A stretch of 64,000 bases of DNA from Streptomyces sporangiiformans (GCF_005768555.2 NZ_VCHX02000352.1:83856-147855), one strand, 5' to 3'; shown: positions 23,741 through 33,070, counted from the stretch's first letter. Made by a program: numbers and translations. The notes: generated by a model from the sequence alone, not told the origin.

Positions 23741-24823
23741 ATGTCCCTTGCCCCCGGCCCGGCAGACCCTCCCGGGACCAGCCGCAGCACGTCGGCGACG
23801 ATCCAGCCGAACATCCTGCGCTATCTCGTCGTGGTCGCCGACGAGCGCGGCGTCGATCTGCGCCCCCTGCTGAAGCAGATGGGACTGGACGAGACCGTCA
23901 TGCGCTCCGCCGCGCTGCGGGTGTCGTACCGGCAGGGCAGCGCGGTGATCCGTCGCGCGCTGGAGCTCACCAGGGACGAGCGCCTGGGACTGAAGGTCGG
24001 CGCGGCGCAGCACCTGACCGCGTGGGGCCTGCTCGGCATCGCCCTGATGGCCGACGACACGCTTCAGCACGCCATCGAGACCGGGGTGAAGTACCAGAAC
24101 CTGTCCGGGGCGATGGTGGTGTGGTCGGCCGGTGTGGGCGAGGAGGACGACGCCTTCGTGCTGCGCGCAGATCTTCCCGATCCCGCCATGGACCCGGCCG
24201 TGGCTTCCTTCCTGATCGAGGAGGCGTTCGCCTCCGTGGTCACCCTGTCCCGGCTGGCCGTCGGCCCGGCCTTCGCGCCGAGAGCAGTGGAGTTCTCGTT
24301 TCCGCCACCGCGCCAACTCGACCTGTACGGCGCCCTGTTCCGCTGTCCGGTCCGATTCGGTGCCCCTGCCACCCGCATGGTCATCGACCCCGCGTGGGCC
24401 CGTACCCGGATGCCCGGCCGGGATCCGGTGAGCTACGCGTCGACGCTGGAGATGCTCGACGCGCAGATGGCTTCCCGCCGTGACCAGCAGGATCTGCTGG
24501 AGGTGCTGGAGATCTCCGTCGCGCAGGGCCTCCCGGTGGTGCCTTCGTTCGGTGAGCAGGCGCGGCGGCATGCGACGAGCGAGCGGACGCTGCGCCGTCG
24601 GCTGGCCGACTGCGGCACGACGTACGAGGCACTCGTCGAGGGAGTGCGCCGGGAACGCGTCGAACAGCTGTTGCTCCGCCCGGAACTGACACTGCGCGAC
24701 ATCGCCCGCCGGGCGGGATTCTCCGACGAACGGGCGCTGCGCCGCGCGGTACGCCGCTGGCACGGCACCTCCCCGGTCCAGCTGCGGGAGCGGATGCTCC
24801 GGGAGGCGGGGCATACGGAATGA
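23741..24823 (+). CDS. AraC family transcriptional regulator
   Basis: About 360 residues. The N-terminal arabinose-binding-like domain (PF12625 type) covers about residues 20-210, with ILRYLVVVADERGVDLRPLL and the internal YRQGSAVIRRALELTRDERL. The C-terminal AraC double helix-turn-helix runs from about 255: ATSERTLRRRLADCGTTYEALV, then LTLRDIARRAGFSDERALRR with the expected end WHGTSPVQLRERM. Start ATG 23741 is preceded by GGAGAAGG; the frame stays open to 23660. It is convergent with the aldehyde dehydrogenase operon (36 bp) and divergent from the broken DeoR gene. A role in controlling the monooxygenase-SDR-dehydrogenase operon is possible. Confidence 0.88.
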   Translation: MSLAPGPADPPGTSRSTSATIQPNILRYLVVVADERGVDLRPLLKQMGLDETVMRSAALRVSYRQGSAVIRRALELTRDERLGLKVGAAQHLTAWGLLGIALMADDTLQHAIETGVKYQNLSGAMVVWSAGVGEEDDAFVLRADLPDPAMDPAVASFLIEEAFASVVTLSRLAVGPAFAPRAVEFSFPPPRQLDLYGALFRCPVRFGAPATRMVIDPAWARTRMPGRDPVSYASTLEMLDAQMASRRDQQDLLEVLEISVAQGLPVVPSFGEQARRHATSERTLRRRLADCGTTYEALVEGVRRERVEQLLLRPELTLRDIARRAGFSDERALRRAVRRWHGTSPVQLRERMLREAGHTE

Positions 24824-24859
24824 CGTGTCGGCCACCGCGCCTGCGGCTGTCGGCTCGGA

Positions 24860-26272
24860 TCAGCGGGTGCGGATCCAGATCGTCTTCTCCCTGGTCCACT
24901 GGTCGAAGGCGTTGGTGGACTTCTCCACTCCACCGAATCCCGACTGCTTCCAGCCGCCGAAGGGGGTTGTGATGTCACCCTCGCTGTAGGCGTTGACGGA
25001 GACCACGCCGGCCTCGATGCCGCGGGCCAGCCGCAGCGCGGTGTCGAGGTCGCGGGTCCAGACCGAGGCGGCGAGCCCGTACTCGGTGGCGTTGGCCCTG
25101 CGTACCGCCTCGTCCTCGGAGGTGAAGGTCTGGACGGTGACGACGGGACCGAACAACTCCTTGGTGAGGACGTCACTGCCGTCGGGGGCTCGGGTGATCA
25201 CGGTGGGCGGGTAGTAGGCGCCGCGCGGAGGCAGCCCGTGGGGCAGTCCCCCGGTGTGGATCTGGGCTCCGCCGGCCCGAGCGGCCTCCACGGCTCCCGC
25301 GACCCGCTCGAAGGCGGCGTGGTCGATGAGCGGCCCCATCTGCGTGCGTGGGTCGGCCGGGTCACCGGTGACGAGCTCTCTCGCCGCGGCCGTGAACCGC
25401 TCCAGAACCTCCTCGGCGATACTGCGGTGAACCAGAACCCGAGACCCGGCCGTGCAGTTCTGCCCCATGGTCAGGAACGCGGCCTCGATCATGTTGTCGA
25501 TGAGCTCGTCGCCGTAGGAGAGCGCGTCGGCCATCAGCACTTGAGGGCTCTTGCCGCCCATCTCCAGCGAGACGCGCTTGAAGTTGCTTTCGGCGGCGTC
25601 CTTGAGGATCCGGCGGCCGGTCGCGGTGGACCCGGTGAAGGAGAGCGCCCCCACAACGGGGTTACGGGCGAGGGCCGCCCCGGCCTCCTGGCCGTACCCG
25701 GGCAGTACCGTGAGCACCCCGTCGGGCAGGCCTGCCTCGGCTGCGAGTGCGGCCAGGTGCAGGGCCGAGCGCGGGGTCGCCTCGGCGGGCTTGACCAGCA
25801 GACAGTTGCCTGCGGCCAGGGCCGGTCCGACCTTCCATGCGGTCATGGCGAGCGGGTAGTTCCACGGCAGGATCGCCGCGACGACCCCGACCGGTTCGCG
25901 GCTCATGAGACCGAGACCGTCGGGCCCGCCCGGCGCGACCCGGCCGAAGACCTTGTCGGCCGCCTCGGCGAACCAGCGGATCGACTCGATCGCGCCCGGT
26001 ACGTCGCCCGTACGGCACTCCGTGATCGGCTTTCCCGCGTCCTCGCTGTCCAGCCGGGCGAGGATCTCGGTGTCGCGTTCCATGAGGTCGGCCAGCCGCA
26101 GCAGCACCGCGCCGCGCTCCCGGACCGGCAGCCGCGACCACACCCCGGCGTCTTGGACCTGCCGGGCCTGCTCGGCGGCCTTGGCGACGTCGTCGGCGCT
26201 CGCGGCGGGCAGGGAGGTGATCGGCTCACCCGTGGCGGGGTTGACGACCCGCAGCATCTCGTTCGTGGTCAT
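24860..26272 (-). CDS. NAD(P)+-dependent aldehyde dehydrogenase
   Basis: A 470-residue ALDH superfamily enzyme that oxidises an aldehyde to an acid. The catalytic general base Glu is in VSLEMGGKSP and the nucleophile Cys in MGQNCTAGSRV; the cofactor loop FTGSTATGRRI and the catalytic-domain NYPLAMTAWKVGPALAAGN, whose Asn stabilises the intermediate, are intact. The start overlaps the stop of the preceding SDR by four bases (ATGA). With the upstream monooxygenase and SDR this fits a short oxidation pathway ketone/alcohol to aldehyde to acid. Betaine aldehyde-type and other short aldehydes are possible substrates; the sequence does not decide. Confidence 0.94.
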   Translation of the reverse strand: MTTNEMLRVVNPATGEPITSLPAASADDVAKAAEQARQVQDAGVWSRLPVRERGAVLLRLADLMERDTEILARLDSEDAGKPITECRTGDVPGAIESIRWFAEAADKVFGRVAPGGPDGLGLMSREPVGVVAAILPWNYPLAMTAWKVGPALAAGNCLLVKPAEATPRSALHLAALAAEAGLPDGVLTVLPGYGQEAGAALARNPVVGALSFTGSTATGRRILKDAAESNFKRVSLEMGGKSPQVLMADALSYGDELIDNMIEAAFLTMGQNCTAGSRVLVHRSIAEEVLERFTAAARELVTGDPADPRTQMGPLIDHAAFERVAGAVEAARAGGAQIHTGGLPHGLPPRGAYYPPTVITRAPDGSDVLTKELFGPVVTVQTFTSEDEAVRRANATEYGLAASVWTRDLDTALRLARGIEAGVVSVNAYSEGDITTPFGGWKQSGFGGVEKSTNAFDQWTREKTIWIRTR

Positions 26273-27147
26273 GCTTCCTCCACCAGCTCCCAGCGCCCGT
26301 CGGTCCGGCGGGCCAGTCCACGTCGGCGGAGTTCCTCCAGATAGCGAGCCATGCCGCGGTCACCGCGCTTGCGGAACAGCGGGAAGACCCGGGGCAGCAG
26401 GTTCGGCATGAGCATCGCGAACCGCACCAGCCGGGACTCACCGGGCCGGGGGTAGGCCTCCAGTCGGGGCTTGTCCAGCAGGCTCACCACGGCCGCGACG
26501 ACGTCGGCGGGCTGCTGAGGCCGGTCCTGGAACTGCATGGAGTTCCCGCCGTCCACGGCTTCCTGGCGCAGCATCCGGGTGTCGGTGGCCGACGGGAGCA
26601 CCGACCCGGCCAGAATGCCCTTGCTCCTCAGGTCGAGCCCGATGGCGAGCATCGCGCCGCGCAGCCCGAACTTGGAAGCGGTGTAGATCGGGGTCTCGCC
26701 CAGCGGGAAGATCCCGCCGAGGGAGACCGTGGTGACCACCCGGGCGTCCCGGGAAGCCATGAGAAGAGGAAGGGCGATCCGGGTCGCGACCAGCGGTGAG
26801 GTCAGGTTGAGGGTGATCTCCCGCTCGATGCTCTCGACGCTGCGGACGTCGAAGCGTTCCGCGCTGGTCATGCCCACGTTGTTGACGAGTACGTCGAGGC
26901 GGCCGTGGTCATCGGCGACCACCTCGAACAACCGCTCCACCTGGGCGCGGTCCATCAGGTCACAGCCGATGCCCGTGTGCCCGGCGCCGGGGAGGTCCGC
27001 GGCCACCTTCATGGCGCGGACCCCGTCGATGTCGACGACGACGCAGCGGGCTCCGCCGGAGGCGAAGCGACGGCACAGCGCACTGCCGATGCCGCCCGCG
27101 CCGCCGGTCACCAGCATGACCTTGTCGGTGAAGTCGAACCCGCTCAT
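26269..27147 (-). CDS. Short-chain dehydrogenase/reductase
   Basis: A 292-residue SDR with TGGAGGIG in the NAD-binding loop, the acidic VVDID after the second strand favouring NAD, NNVG, the Ser of TTVSLGG and YTASKFGLRG as the active site. The extra C-terminal region (about 230-292) with YPRPGESRLVRFAMLMPNLL occurs in SDRs paired with flavin monooxygenases. ATGA overlaps link it to the monooxygenase before and the dehydrogenase after, so the three proteins are translationally coupled. A likely role is oxidation of an alcohol or ester-derived product in the same pathway. Confidence 0.92.
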   Translation of the reverse strand: MSGFDFTDKVMLVTGGAGGIGSALCRRFASGGARCVVVDIDGVRAMKVAADLPGAGHTGIGCDLMDRAQVERLFEVVADDHGRLDVLVNNVGMTSAERFDVRSVESIEREITLNLTSPLVATRIALPLLMASRDARVVTTVSLGGIFPLGETPIYTASKFGLRGAMLAIGLDLRSKGILAGSVLPSATDTRMLRQEAVDGGNSMQFQDRPQQPADVVAAVVSLLDKPRLEAYPRPGESRLVRFAMLMPNLLPRVFPLFRKRGDRGMARYLEELRRRGLARRTDGRWELVEEA

Positions 27148-28490
27148 GCCGTCGCCTCCGCGGGTCGAAGGGACCGCACCCGCGGAGGCCGGCCCTCGGT
27201 GCGCCAGCCCATCTGCCCCGCGACCTTGCCCAGGTACTTCACGAAGGCCCCGCTGTCGACGTAGCCGGTGTGGCGGGGCGAGTCGACGAACTTCAGCCCG
27301 CCGGACAGATCCGGGCGGTCGGCGCGGATCATGCGGGCGAACCGCTCCGCGTTCGGCAGCCGGTGCCGCGCGTCGTGGAGGTACCCGGCGATCAGCTGCG
27401 CCTGGGAGTCGAAGAGCTGGTACGCACCGGAGTTGGTCTCGATGAAGCCGATGCCGAACAGGCCCTCGTGCTCGCGCGAGAACGACGACAGGTACAGGTC
27501 GGGGTGCTGCTCGTCGCCGAAGTACCGCTGCGCGACCGGCACTTTGTGGACGTAGCCCGTGGCCAGCAGGACGAGGTCGAAGTCGTCACTCGTGCCGTCG
27601 GTGAAGTGCACGGTCCGGCCCTCGGTGCGGGCGATCCCGGGCTTGGCGGTGATGTCGCCGTGCTGGAGATGGTGGATCAGCATGGAGTTGATGGCCGGGT
27701 GGGTCTCGAACAGCTTGTGGTCCGGTTTCGGCAGCCCCAGCCGCGTCGGGTCCCCGTTGATGATCCGCAGGAGGGCGCCGAAGAGCCGCTGCGCCAGCCA
27801 CATCGGCAGGTGCGGTCCACTGCCCGCGATGGTGTCCACCGGCCGGCCGAACAGGTGCTTGGGGATGAACCAGTACCCACGCCGCATGCTGATCACCGCG
27901 TGGTCCGCGCTCCGGGCCGCGTCGCAGGCTATGTCACAGCCGGAGTTCCCCGCGCCCACGACCAGGACCCGCTTGCCCCGCAGCTCCTCCGCGTTGCGGT
28001 AGCCGACGGTGTGCCGGACCTCTCCGCTGAACTCCCCCGGCAGTTCGGGGACGTTGGGGTGCCACTGCGAGCCCGTACACACGACGACCTGCCCGTGCAC
28101 GCTGTGCCGCCCGTCGGCCCGGGTGACCGTCCAGGTGCCGTCCGCGTTCTTCTCGACGTTCTCGACCTCGACGCCGAACTCGATGCGGTCCGTCAGCCCG
28201 TAGGCGTCGGCGAAGGACCGCAGGTACGACAGGATCTGCCGGTGGGGCGGGTAGTCCGCGAAGTGGTCGGGCATCGGGAAACCGCCGAATCCCGACAGTG
28301 TCCTGCTGGAAATGAAGTGGGCCGACTCGTACATCGGGCTGCCGGGATTGTCGATGTCCCAGATACCGCCGGGCCCGGTGTGCCGCTCCAGGTGCGTGTA
28401 CGGCAGATTCCGCTCCGCCAGGGCCCTGGCGACCGCCAGCCCGGCAGGTCCCGCCCCGATCACACACGTATCAAACTGGCTTTCCTTCAC
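27144..28490 (-). CDS. Flavin-containing monooxygenase
   Basis: A 448-residue FMO-like flavoprotein using FAD, NADPH and oxygen. The FAD-binding GxGxxG lies in VIGAGPAGLAVARAL at the start, the second (NADPH) motif is VVGAGNSGCDIA, and between them is the FMO fingerprint FSGEVRHTVGY, matching FxGxxxHxxxY. The ATG-motif LLATGYVHKVP appears near the end. This is the FMO pattern rather than the Baeyer-Villiger W(P/D) form, though the operon with SDR and aldehyde dehydrogenase is typical of ketone breakdown. GTG 28490, with GAGGAGG eight bases upstream, is preferred over longer starts. It is first in the operon and divergent from a TetR gene. Confidence 0.93.
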   Translation of the reverse strand: MKESQFDTCVIGAGPAGLAVARALAERNLPYTHLERHTGPGGIWDIDNPGSPMYESAHFISSRTLSGFGGFPMPDHFADYPPHRQILSYLRSFADAYGLTDRIEFGVEVENVEKNADGTWTVTRADGRHSVHGQVVVCTGSQWHPNVPELPGEFSGEVRHTVGYRNAEELRGKRVLVVGAGNSGCDIACDAARSADHAVISMRRGYWFIPKHLFGRPVDTIAGSGPHLPMWLAQRLFGALLRIINGDPTRLGLPKPDHKLFETHPAINSMLIHHLQHGDITAKPGIARTEGRTVHFTDGTSDDFDLVLLATGYVHKVPVAQRYFGDEQHPDLYLSSFSREHEGLFGIGFIETNSGAYQLFDSQAQLIAGYLHDARHRLPNAERFARMIRADRPDLSGGLKFVDSPRHTGYVDSGAFVKYLGKVAGQMGWRTEGRPPRVRSLRPAEATA

Positions 28491-28677
28491 GGGCCTGCCT
28501 CCTCGTTCATCCCGCTTCACGGGGGTTGGAGGAAACGTATGCACCCGCCACTCAGCGGGAACTGACCTACGCGGCCACGGACCGGACCTCAGCGGCCGCG
28601 CCACCAGGCATTCGTCTGCGCGCCACCCGACCTGTTCAGACGACTTGATCATGAGACTCAGTCGATATGATGCAGTC

Positions 28678-29301
28678 ATGGCTCACGTTCCCGCGGCCGA
28701 GCGCCGCCCCCAGCTGATCAAAGCGGCCATCGACTTCATGACGAGGGAAGGAGTCGCAGCCGGGAGTACCCGTGCCATCGCCGCCGAGCTGGGCGTGGCC
28801 CAGGCCACGGTGCATTACACCTTCGGCACGAAGGAAGGGCTGTACCGCGCCGTCATGGAGCAGCTCACCCAGGATCTGATCACACAGGTCGAGCAGGCCG
28901 CGCCGGCCGACGCCGGATTCGAGGAGACGGCCGGCACGCTGGCCGCCGCCTTGTGGCGCACGGTGCGTGAGCAGCCCGCCAGCCACCAGCTCCTCACGGA
29001 ACTGACCCACTTCGCGCTCCGCACCCCCGCTCTGAACGAGGCCCTCGAGAGCCACTACCGGGGGGTGACCGAGGTGACGGCGCGACTGGTGACCGAGGCG
29101 GCCGAGCGCACCGGGCAGCCTCTCGCCCAGCCCGCGGAAACAATTGCGCGTTTCTTCCTCGCCGGCTTCGACGGGCTCACGATGCAACATCTCTCGCTCC
29201 CCGACGAGGAGGCCGAGCGCACCTGTCTCCAGGCCTTCGTGTCCGCCGTGGTGGCCATGGCCGGCGGCCGGCTGGAGCTGGTGTCCGTACCGGCGAGCTG
29301 A
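28678..29301 (+). CDS. TetR family regulator of the monooxygenase operon
   Basis: A 207-residue TetR protein with the common start AHVPAAERRPQLIKAAIDFM and a helix-turn-helix STRAIAAELGVAQATVHYTF. The C-terminal region is of the common all-helix type. ATG 28678 fits the family N-terminus, though no clear ribosome site is seen; ATG 28651 is an in-frame alternative. It is divergent from the FMO gene across 187 bp, where GACTCAGTC near 28655 is a small palindrome. The arrangement predicts that it represses the operon until the substrate binds. Confidence 0.88.
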   Translation: MAHVPAAERRPQLIKAAIDFMTREGVAAGSTRAIAAELGVAQATVHYTFGTKEGLYRAVMEQLTQDLITQVEQAAPADAGFEETAGTLAAALWRTVREQPASHQLLTELTHFALRTPALNEALESHYRGVTEVTARLVTEAAERTGQPLAQPAETIARFFLAGFDGLTMQHLSLPDEEAERTCLQAFVSAVVAMAGGRLELVSVPAS

Positions 29302-29884
29302 TGACGGTCGGGCTGCTGTCCCTGCGCCGCGCCGCCGCCCACAGCCCGCTCGCCGTCATCGGCGACACCCTCGCCGAGGAGATCAGTTCACTCCCATGTC
29401 GAAGTCACCGGCATCCTCAACCCACACATCACGGCGGCATCAGGATGGCCTCTCCGGAAGGCAAGGGCCGTGGCATGGGATCGCGCGGCGCTCTCTCGGC
29501 GATATCCAGGTGGGCCGTGCGACTGCAGCAGCGCCCAGAGGCCGATCACCGCGGCAACGCCTTGGTCCGCAGGGCCCAGGAGACCATCGCCTTGTACGCC
29601 GGAGCCCGGACGAGCTGACACGAACGCGCCGGTCAGCGCCTCGGCTCGCAGGTGAGTTCTTGGACCTTGACGGAGAGTGGGAGCCTCGCACTCGGCGACG
29701 GCAGCATGACCTGACGCACGGGTACAGCAGCGTTACTCGACATCTCGAAGCGTGAAGAACGGCCGCGTCACGTACCCCCGGTTCCCGGGGATCTCAGCAG
29801 GTCGAGTGACCTGCGACGTCAAACGCCAGGCTAAGGTCAAAAGTGTTGGCGTAAGGGGTTTGCGCCGGGGAGTTGCCGCTCACG
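29302..29884. other. Gap with no recognisable gene
   Basis: A 580-bp stretch between the TetR gene and the aminotransferase fusion. A 105-codon frame begins at 29301 in a TGATG overlap with the TetR stop and ends at 29618, but its composition and lack of homology do not support it. A 7-bp hairpin (GCAGGTC-4 nt-GACCTGC, 29797-29814) could end the minus-strand aminotransferase transcript. Confidence 0.6.
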
Positions 29885-32854
29885 TCAGCGGGAGTGGCCG
29901 AGTTGGGTGAGGGCCAGGTCGAGCATGTCGGCGAAGAAGTCGGCTGCGGTGGTGTCGATGCACAGCGGTGGCTTGATCTTGAGGATGTTGAGGTGGTCCC
30001 CGGTTGGCTGGACGATCACGCCCAGGTCGAGCATGCGGTCGCAGAGTTCGGCGGTCTCTTCTGCGGCGGGTTCCAGGCCGGCGCGGTCCCGGACGAGTTC
30101 GAGGCCGAGGTAGAGGCCCGAGCCGTGGACGGCGCCGATGATGCCGTAGCGGTCGGCCAGTGCCTCGAGCCGGCTTTTCAGATGGCCACCGACGCGCGCC
30201 GCGTTGCCCTGGAGGTCTTCGTCGCGCAGGGTGTCCAGGACGGTGAGGCCCACGATGCTGGAGACGGGGCTGCCGCCGGTGGAGGAGAAGAAGTAGCCCT
30301 GGTCGCGGTACCGGTCCGCGACCGCCTTGGACGTGATGACGGCGCCGAGGGGGTGTCCGTTGCCCATGGCCTTGGCGACACAGACGATGTCGGGGACGAC
30401 CTGCTGCTGCTCGAAGCCCCAGAACCAGTTTCCCAGGCGGCCGTATCCGACCTGGACCTCGTCGGCGACGGCCAGGCCGCCGTGACGCCGTACCGCCGCG
30501 TACACCTGGGCGAGATAGCCGTCGGGAAGGGCGACTCCTCCGGCGTTGCCGTAGAAGGTCTCGCCGATGAATGCTCCCGCCGGGCGGCCGGCAGCGGCCA
30601 GTTCGTCGATCACCGCGACGGCCTCGGGTGCGTAGCGCACGGCATCCGACCCGCGGTGGCGGCCGCGGTAGGAGTTGGGCGAGTCCACGGTGTGCACCCA
30701 ACTCGGGCGGGTGGCCAGGGCGTTCGGGTTGTCCTGGAGCGAGGTGGAGACCGCGTCGGAGGCGTATGTCCAGCCGTGGTACGCCTCGCGCAGCGCGACG
30801 ACGTCGTGCCGGCCGGAGGCCCCGATGGCGAGGCGAAGGCCCAGATCCACTGCTTCCGAACCGGAGTTGACGAGGAACACCGTGTCCAGAGGGGCGGGGA
30901 GGAGGGCGGCGAGGCGCTCGGTGAACTCCACCACGGAGGCGTAGTGGAAGCGCGAGTTGGTGTTGAGCCGCCGCAACTGCCGGGAGACCGCCTGCTCGAC
31001 GCGGGGGTGGGCGTGGCCCAGTGGGGTGACGTTGTTGACGATGTCGAGGTACGACCGGCCGTCGGTGGACAGCAGATGGTGGCGCCAACCACGTTCGATA
31101 CGCGGAGGGTTGGCGTAGTAGTGCTCCTGCACGGTGGCGAACGCGGCGTCACGCCGGTCGAGCAGGTCCCTCTCGCGCGTACGGTCGGAGTCAGCCGGGA
31201 GGCCGAGGAGCGGGGCGGGGTCGGCGGTGAGCGCGAGCCAGCCGGCGGCGTACTCGGGACGGACCAGGCGCGGGACAGCGGGGCCGTCGGCGTCGCGCAG
31301 CGCAACGTGGACCGAGGCACCGGAGCCGAGGTGGGCGATGTCCTCGCCCGCCTGCACCGTCGCACCGGTGGTGACCACGGGCTGGACCGCGCGGGGGAAG
31401 GACAGCGACAGCGCCTGCGCGCCGTAGGTGAGTTCCACGTGTCCCGGCGCCGCGGCGAGGACCTTCCCCGCGGCGGGCGCCTGCACCACGGCATCCCGGC
31501 CGAGCCAGAGGTCGATTCCGGTGGGCACCGTGGCGGTGGACACCGCCGACAGCGCCGGTGTCCGAGTGAGTCGCGCATGGGCGTACCGGGTGGCGACGGC
31601 GGCCGCTCCGTCCGTGAGCGCGGAGGTCACCAGCCGGGCCTCGGTGCCGGTGTCCGTCCAGGCTCCGTGGTCCATGGAATCGGCGTCGGTGGACAGGTCG
31701 AGGAGGGTGATGTCGTCGGCGACGAGGTCCCGCAGGAGAGGGCGCACCGGAGCGTCGGCCTGCGCGGTCCGGGCAGGCACCTCGGCCATGCCGGTCGCGT
31801 CCCTGATGAGGCCGATCATCACCGGCAGGGGCAGCCAGGTGGCCTGTTCGAATATGCGCCATTCGTGGTCGAGCGCGGCCTTGGCGTAGACGTTGTCCTC
31901 GTCGACGGCGGCCTGGTGCCGCCCGCTGGCCACCAGGACGGCGGCGCGCAGGACCACGAGCGGCCACACCGCCTCGGCTTCCTCGGGGGAGAGCGGCCGA
32001 ACGGCGTGGAAGGCGCGGACGGCCGGCAGCACGTGGTGAGGCTCGATACCGTCGTGGTGGAGCATCGAGGACAGTGACACGGCGAGTTCGCCGACCGCCC
32101 AGCTCGTGGTCACGTCACCGAAGTCGATGACCCCGTCCGGCATGGGCGGACGGCTGTCGGGACAGCGGATCAGATTGTCGTCGGTGAGGTCCAGGTGCAC
32201 GGCCTGCGACGGCAGCGTGGCGGCGAGCTTGTGGACATGTGCCCAGGCCTCGGCGGTCGCGGTCTGGACGGCGGTGCGCCGGTCGGGTTCGTCGATGTGC
32301 CCGGCGAGCTTGGCGACGACGCGATCGGCGTGCTGCGGGTCCCACTGGAGCACGCGGTCGAGGCCCGGGTGCCGGAAGTCACGCAGGGCGGTGCTGACCT
32401 TTCCGGCGATCGTGCCCATGCCCGCCACGGTGCCGGGGGACAGGTGCCGTGGTCCCGAGAGCGTGCCGCCGGGCAGGTGGCGCAGCAGGCGCGCGACGGC
32501 CGGACCGTTCTCGGTGTCCACCGTCGTGCGCCGCGGGGAGCCGTCAGGGCGGCGCAGGACCGTGGCGATGCGCAGTTCCGGGCGGGCCGAGGCGATCAGG
32601 TCGGCTGCCGCGTCCTGGGTTTCGATCTCCACCGTGCCGAAGGCGGGGTTGGCGATCTTCAGAATCGCCGCGGGCGACCCGTCGTCGGCGTGCAGCAGGA
32701 AGTTGGCGTCCTGCTGGCTGCCCAGCGCCCGCGCGCGAGCAGTGATGCCGAGGTGTTCGGCAGCGATGAGCTCAGCCTCGGCCGGCGCCATGCGGGGTGC
32801 GGGAAGGGCGTCCTGGGTGAAGAAGTCGATCGTGCGGTACTCGTCGGGCAGCAT
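29885..32854 (-). CDS. Kinase / M23-like / class III aminotransferase fusion
   Basis: A 989-residue three-part protein. Residues about 25-330 form an aminoglycoside-phosphotransferase-like kinase with catalytic HLDLTDDN and DFGD metal motif. Residues about 430-530 resemble a LytM/M23 peptidase barrel (GIDLWLGRDAVVQAPAAGKV, VHVALRD), but the zinc ligand set looks incomplete. Residues about 560-989 are a PLP-dependent class III aminotransferase with VADEVQVGYG and the PLP Lys in CVAKAMGNG, close to the ethanolamine-phosphate phospho-lyase group. The architecture is known in bacteria; the reaction may be phosphorylation of an amino alcohol followed by elimination or transamination. ATG 32854 follows a GAGGAA site. 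An Lrp gene lies upstream on the same strand, with a large hairpin between. Confidence 0.88.
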   Translation of the reverse strand: MLPDEYRTIDFFTQDALPAPRMAPAEAELIAAEHLGITARARALGSQQDANFLLHADDGSPAAILKIANPAFGTVEIETQDAAADLIASARPELRIATVLRRPDGSPRRTTVDTENGPAVARLLRHLPGGTLSGPRHLSPGTVAGMGTIAGKVSTALRDFRHPGLDRVLQWDPQHADRVVAKLAGHIDEPDRRTAVQTATAEAWAHVHKLAATLPSQAVHLDLTDDNLIRCPDSRPPMPDGVIDFGDVTTSWAVGELAVSLSSMLHHDGIEPHHVLPAVRAFHAVRPLSPEEAEAVWPLVVLRAAVLVASGRHQAAVDEDNVYAKAALDHEWRIFEQATWLPLPVMIGLIRDATGMAEVPARTAQADAPVRPLLRDLVADDITLLDLSTDADSMDHGAWTDTGTEARLVTSALTDGAAAVATRYAHARLTRTPALSAVSTATVPTGIDLWLGRDAVVQAPAAGKVLAAAPGHVELTYGAQALSLSFPRAVQPVVTTGATVQAGEDIAHLGSGASVHVALRDADGPAVPRLVRPEYAAGWLALTADPAPLLGLPADSDRTRERDLLDRRDAAFATVQEHYYANPPRIERGWRHHLLSTDGRSYLDIVNNVTPLGHAHPRVEQAVSRQLRRLNTNSRFHYASVVEFTERLAALLPAPLDTVFLVNSGSEAVDLGLRLAIGASGRHDVVALREAYHGWTYASDAVSTSLQDNPNALATRPSWVHTVDSPNSYRGRHRGSDAVRYAPEAVAVIDELAAAGRPAGAFIGETFYGNAGGVALPDGYLAQVYAAVRRHGGLAVADEVQVGYGRLGNWFWGFEQQQVVPDIVCVAKAMGNGHPLGAVITSKAVADRYRDQGYFFSSTGGSPVSSIVGLTVLDTLRDEDLQGNAARVGGHLKSRLEALADRYGIIGAVHGSGLYLGLELVRDRAGLEPAAEETAELCDRMLDLGVIVQPTGDHLNILKIKPPLCIDTTAADFFADMLDLALTQLGHSR

Positions 32855-32879
32855 GCGGGGTTCCTCGGCTGGTGTGGGC

Positions 32880-33046
32880 TAGGGGGTGTTTCGAAAGTCC
32901 TGTGCGGTGCCCGCGGTGTCCGGTGCGTGCTCTCGGCGTGCCGGACGAAAGCCCTCGTACTGGACGTACTTGGGGTTTCGGCCGGTGCGGCGAGAGTGCG
33001 TGCCGGGCGCCGTGGGTGCTGTGCGGGACTTTCGAAACACCCCCTA
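32880..33046 (+). ncRNA. 167-nt near-continuous hairpin, putative structured RNA or MITE-like repeat
   Basis: The outermost 21 bases (TAGGGGGTGTTTCGAAAGTC plus C) at 32880-32900 are the perfect inverse of 33026-33046. The next 35 positions of each arm also pair: all 13 imperfections are T-G or G-T pairs, so plus-strand RNA would form an unbroken 56-bp helix with wobbles. Pairing goes on for 19 more positions with two wobbles and three mismatches, leaving a 17-nt apical loop (32955-32971). On the minus strand the same sites would be A-C mismatches. It lies between the Lrp gene and the aminotransferase gene, on the opposite strand to both. The strand is inferred from the wobble pattern. It could be a dispersed Streptomyces repeat. 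Confidence 0.6.
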
Positions 33047-33070
33047 ACAGGGCTCGGACGCTCGGGTGCC

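Noticed and set aside
24433..25176. 247-codon minus frame over the AraC gene end
   Set aside because: Ser/Arg/Pro-rich shadow of the AraC helix-turn-helix and dehydrogenase genes.
29301..29618. 105-codon frame overlapping the TetR stop (TGATG)
   Set aside because: The overlap is suggestive, but the product has no family, irregular composition and no ribosome site within the TetR end.
29873..32077. 734-codon plus-strand frame opposite the aminotransferase fusion
   Set aside because: Gly/Val/Asp-rich antisense product; the minus strand carries PLP and kinase motifs.
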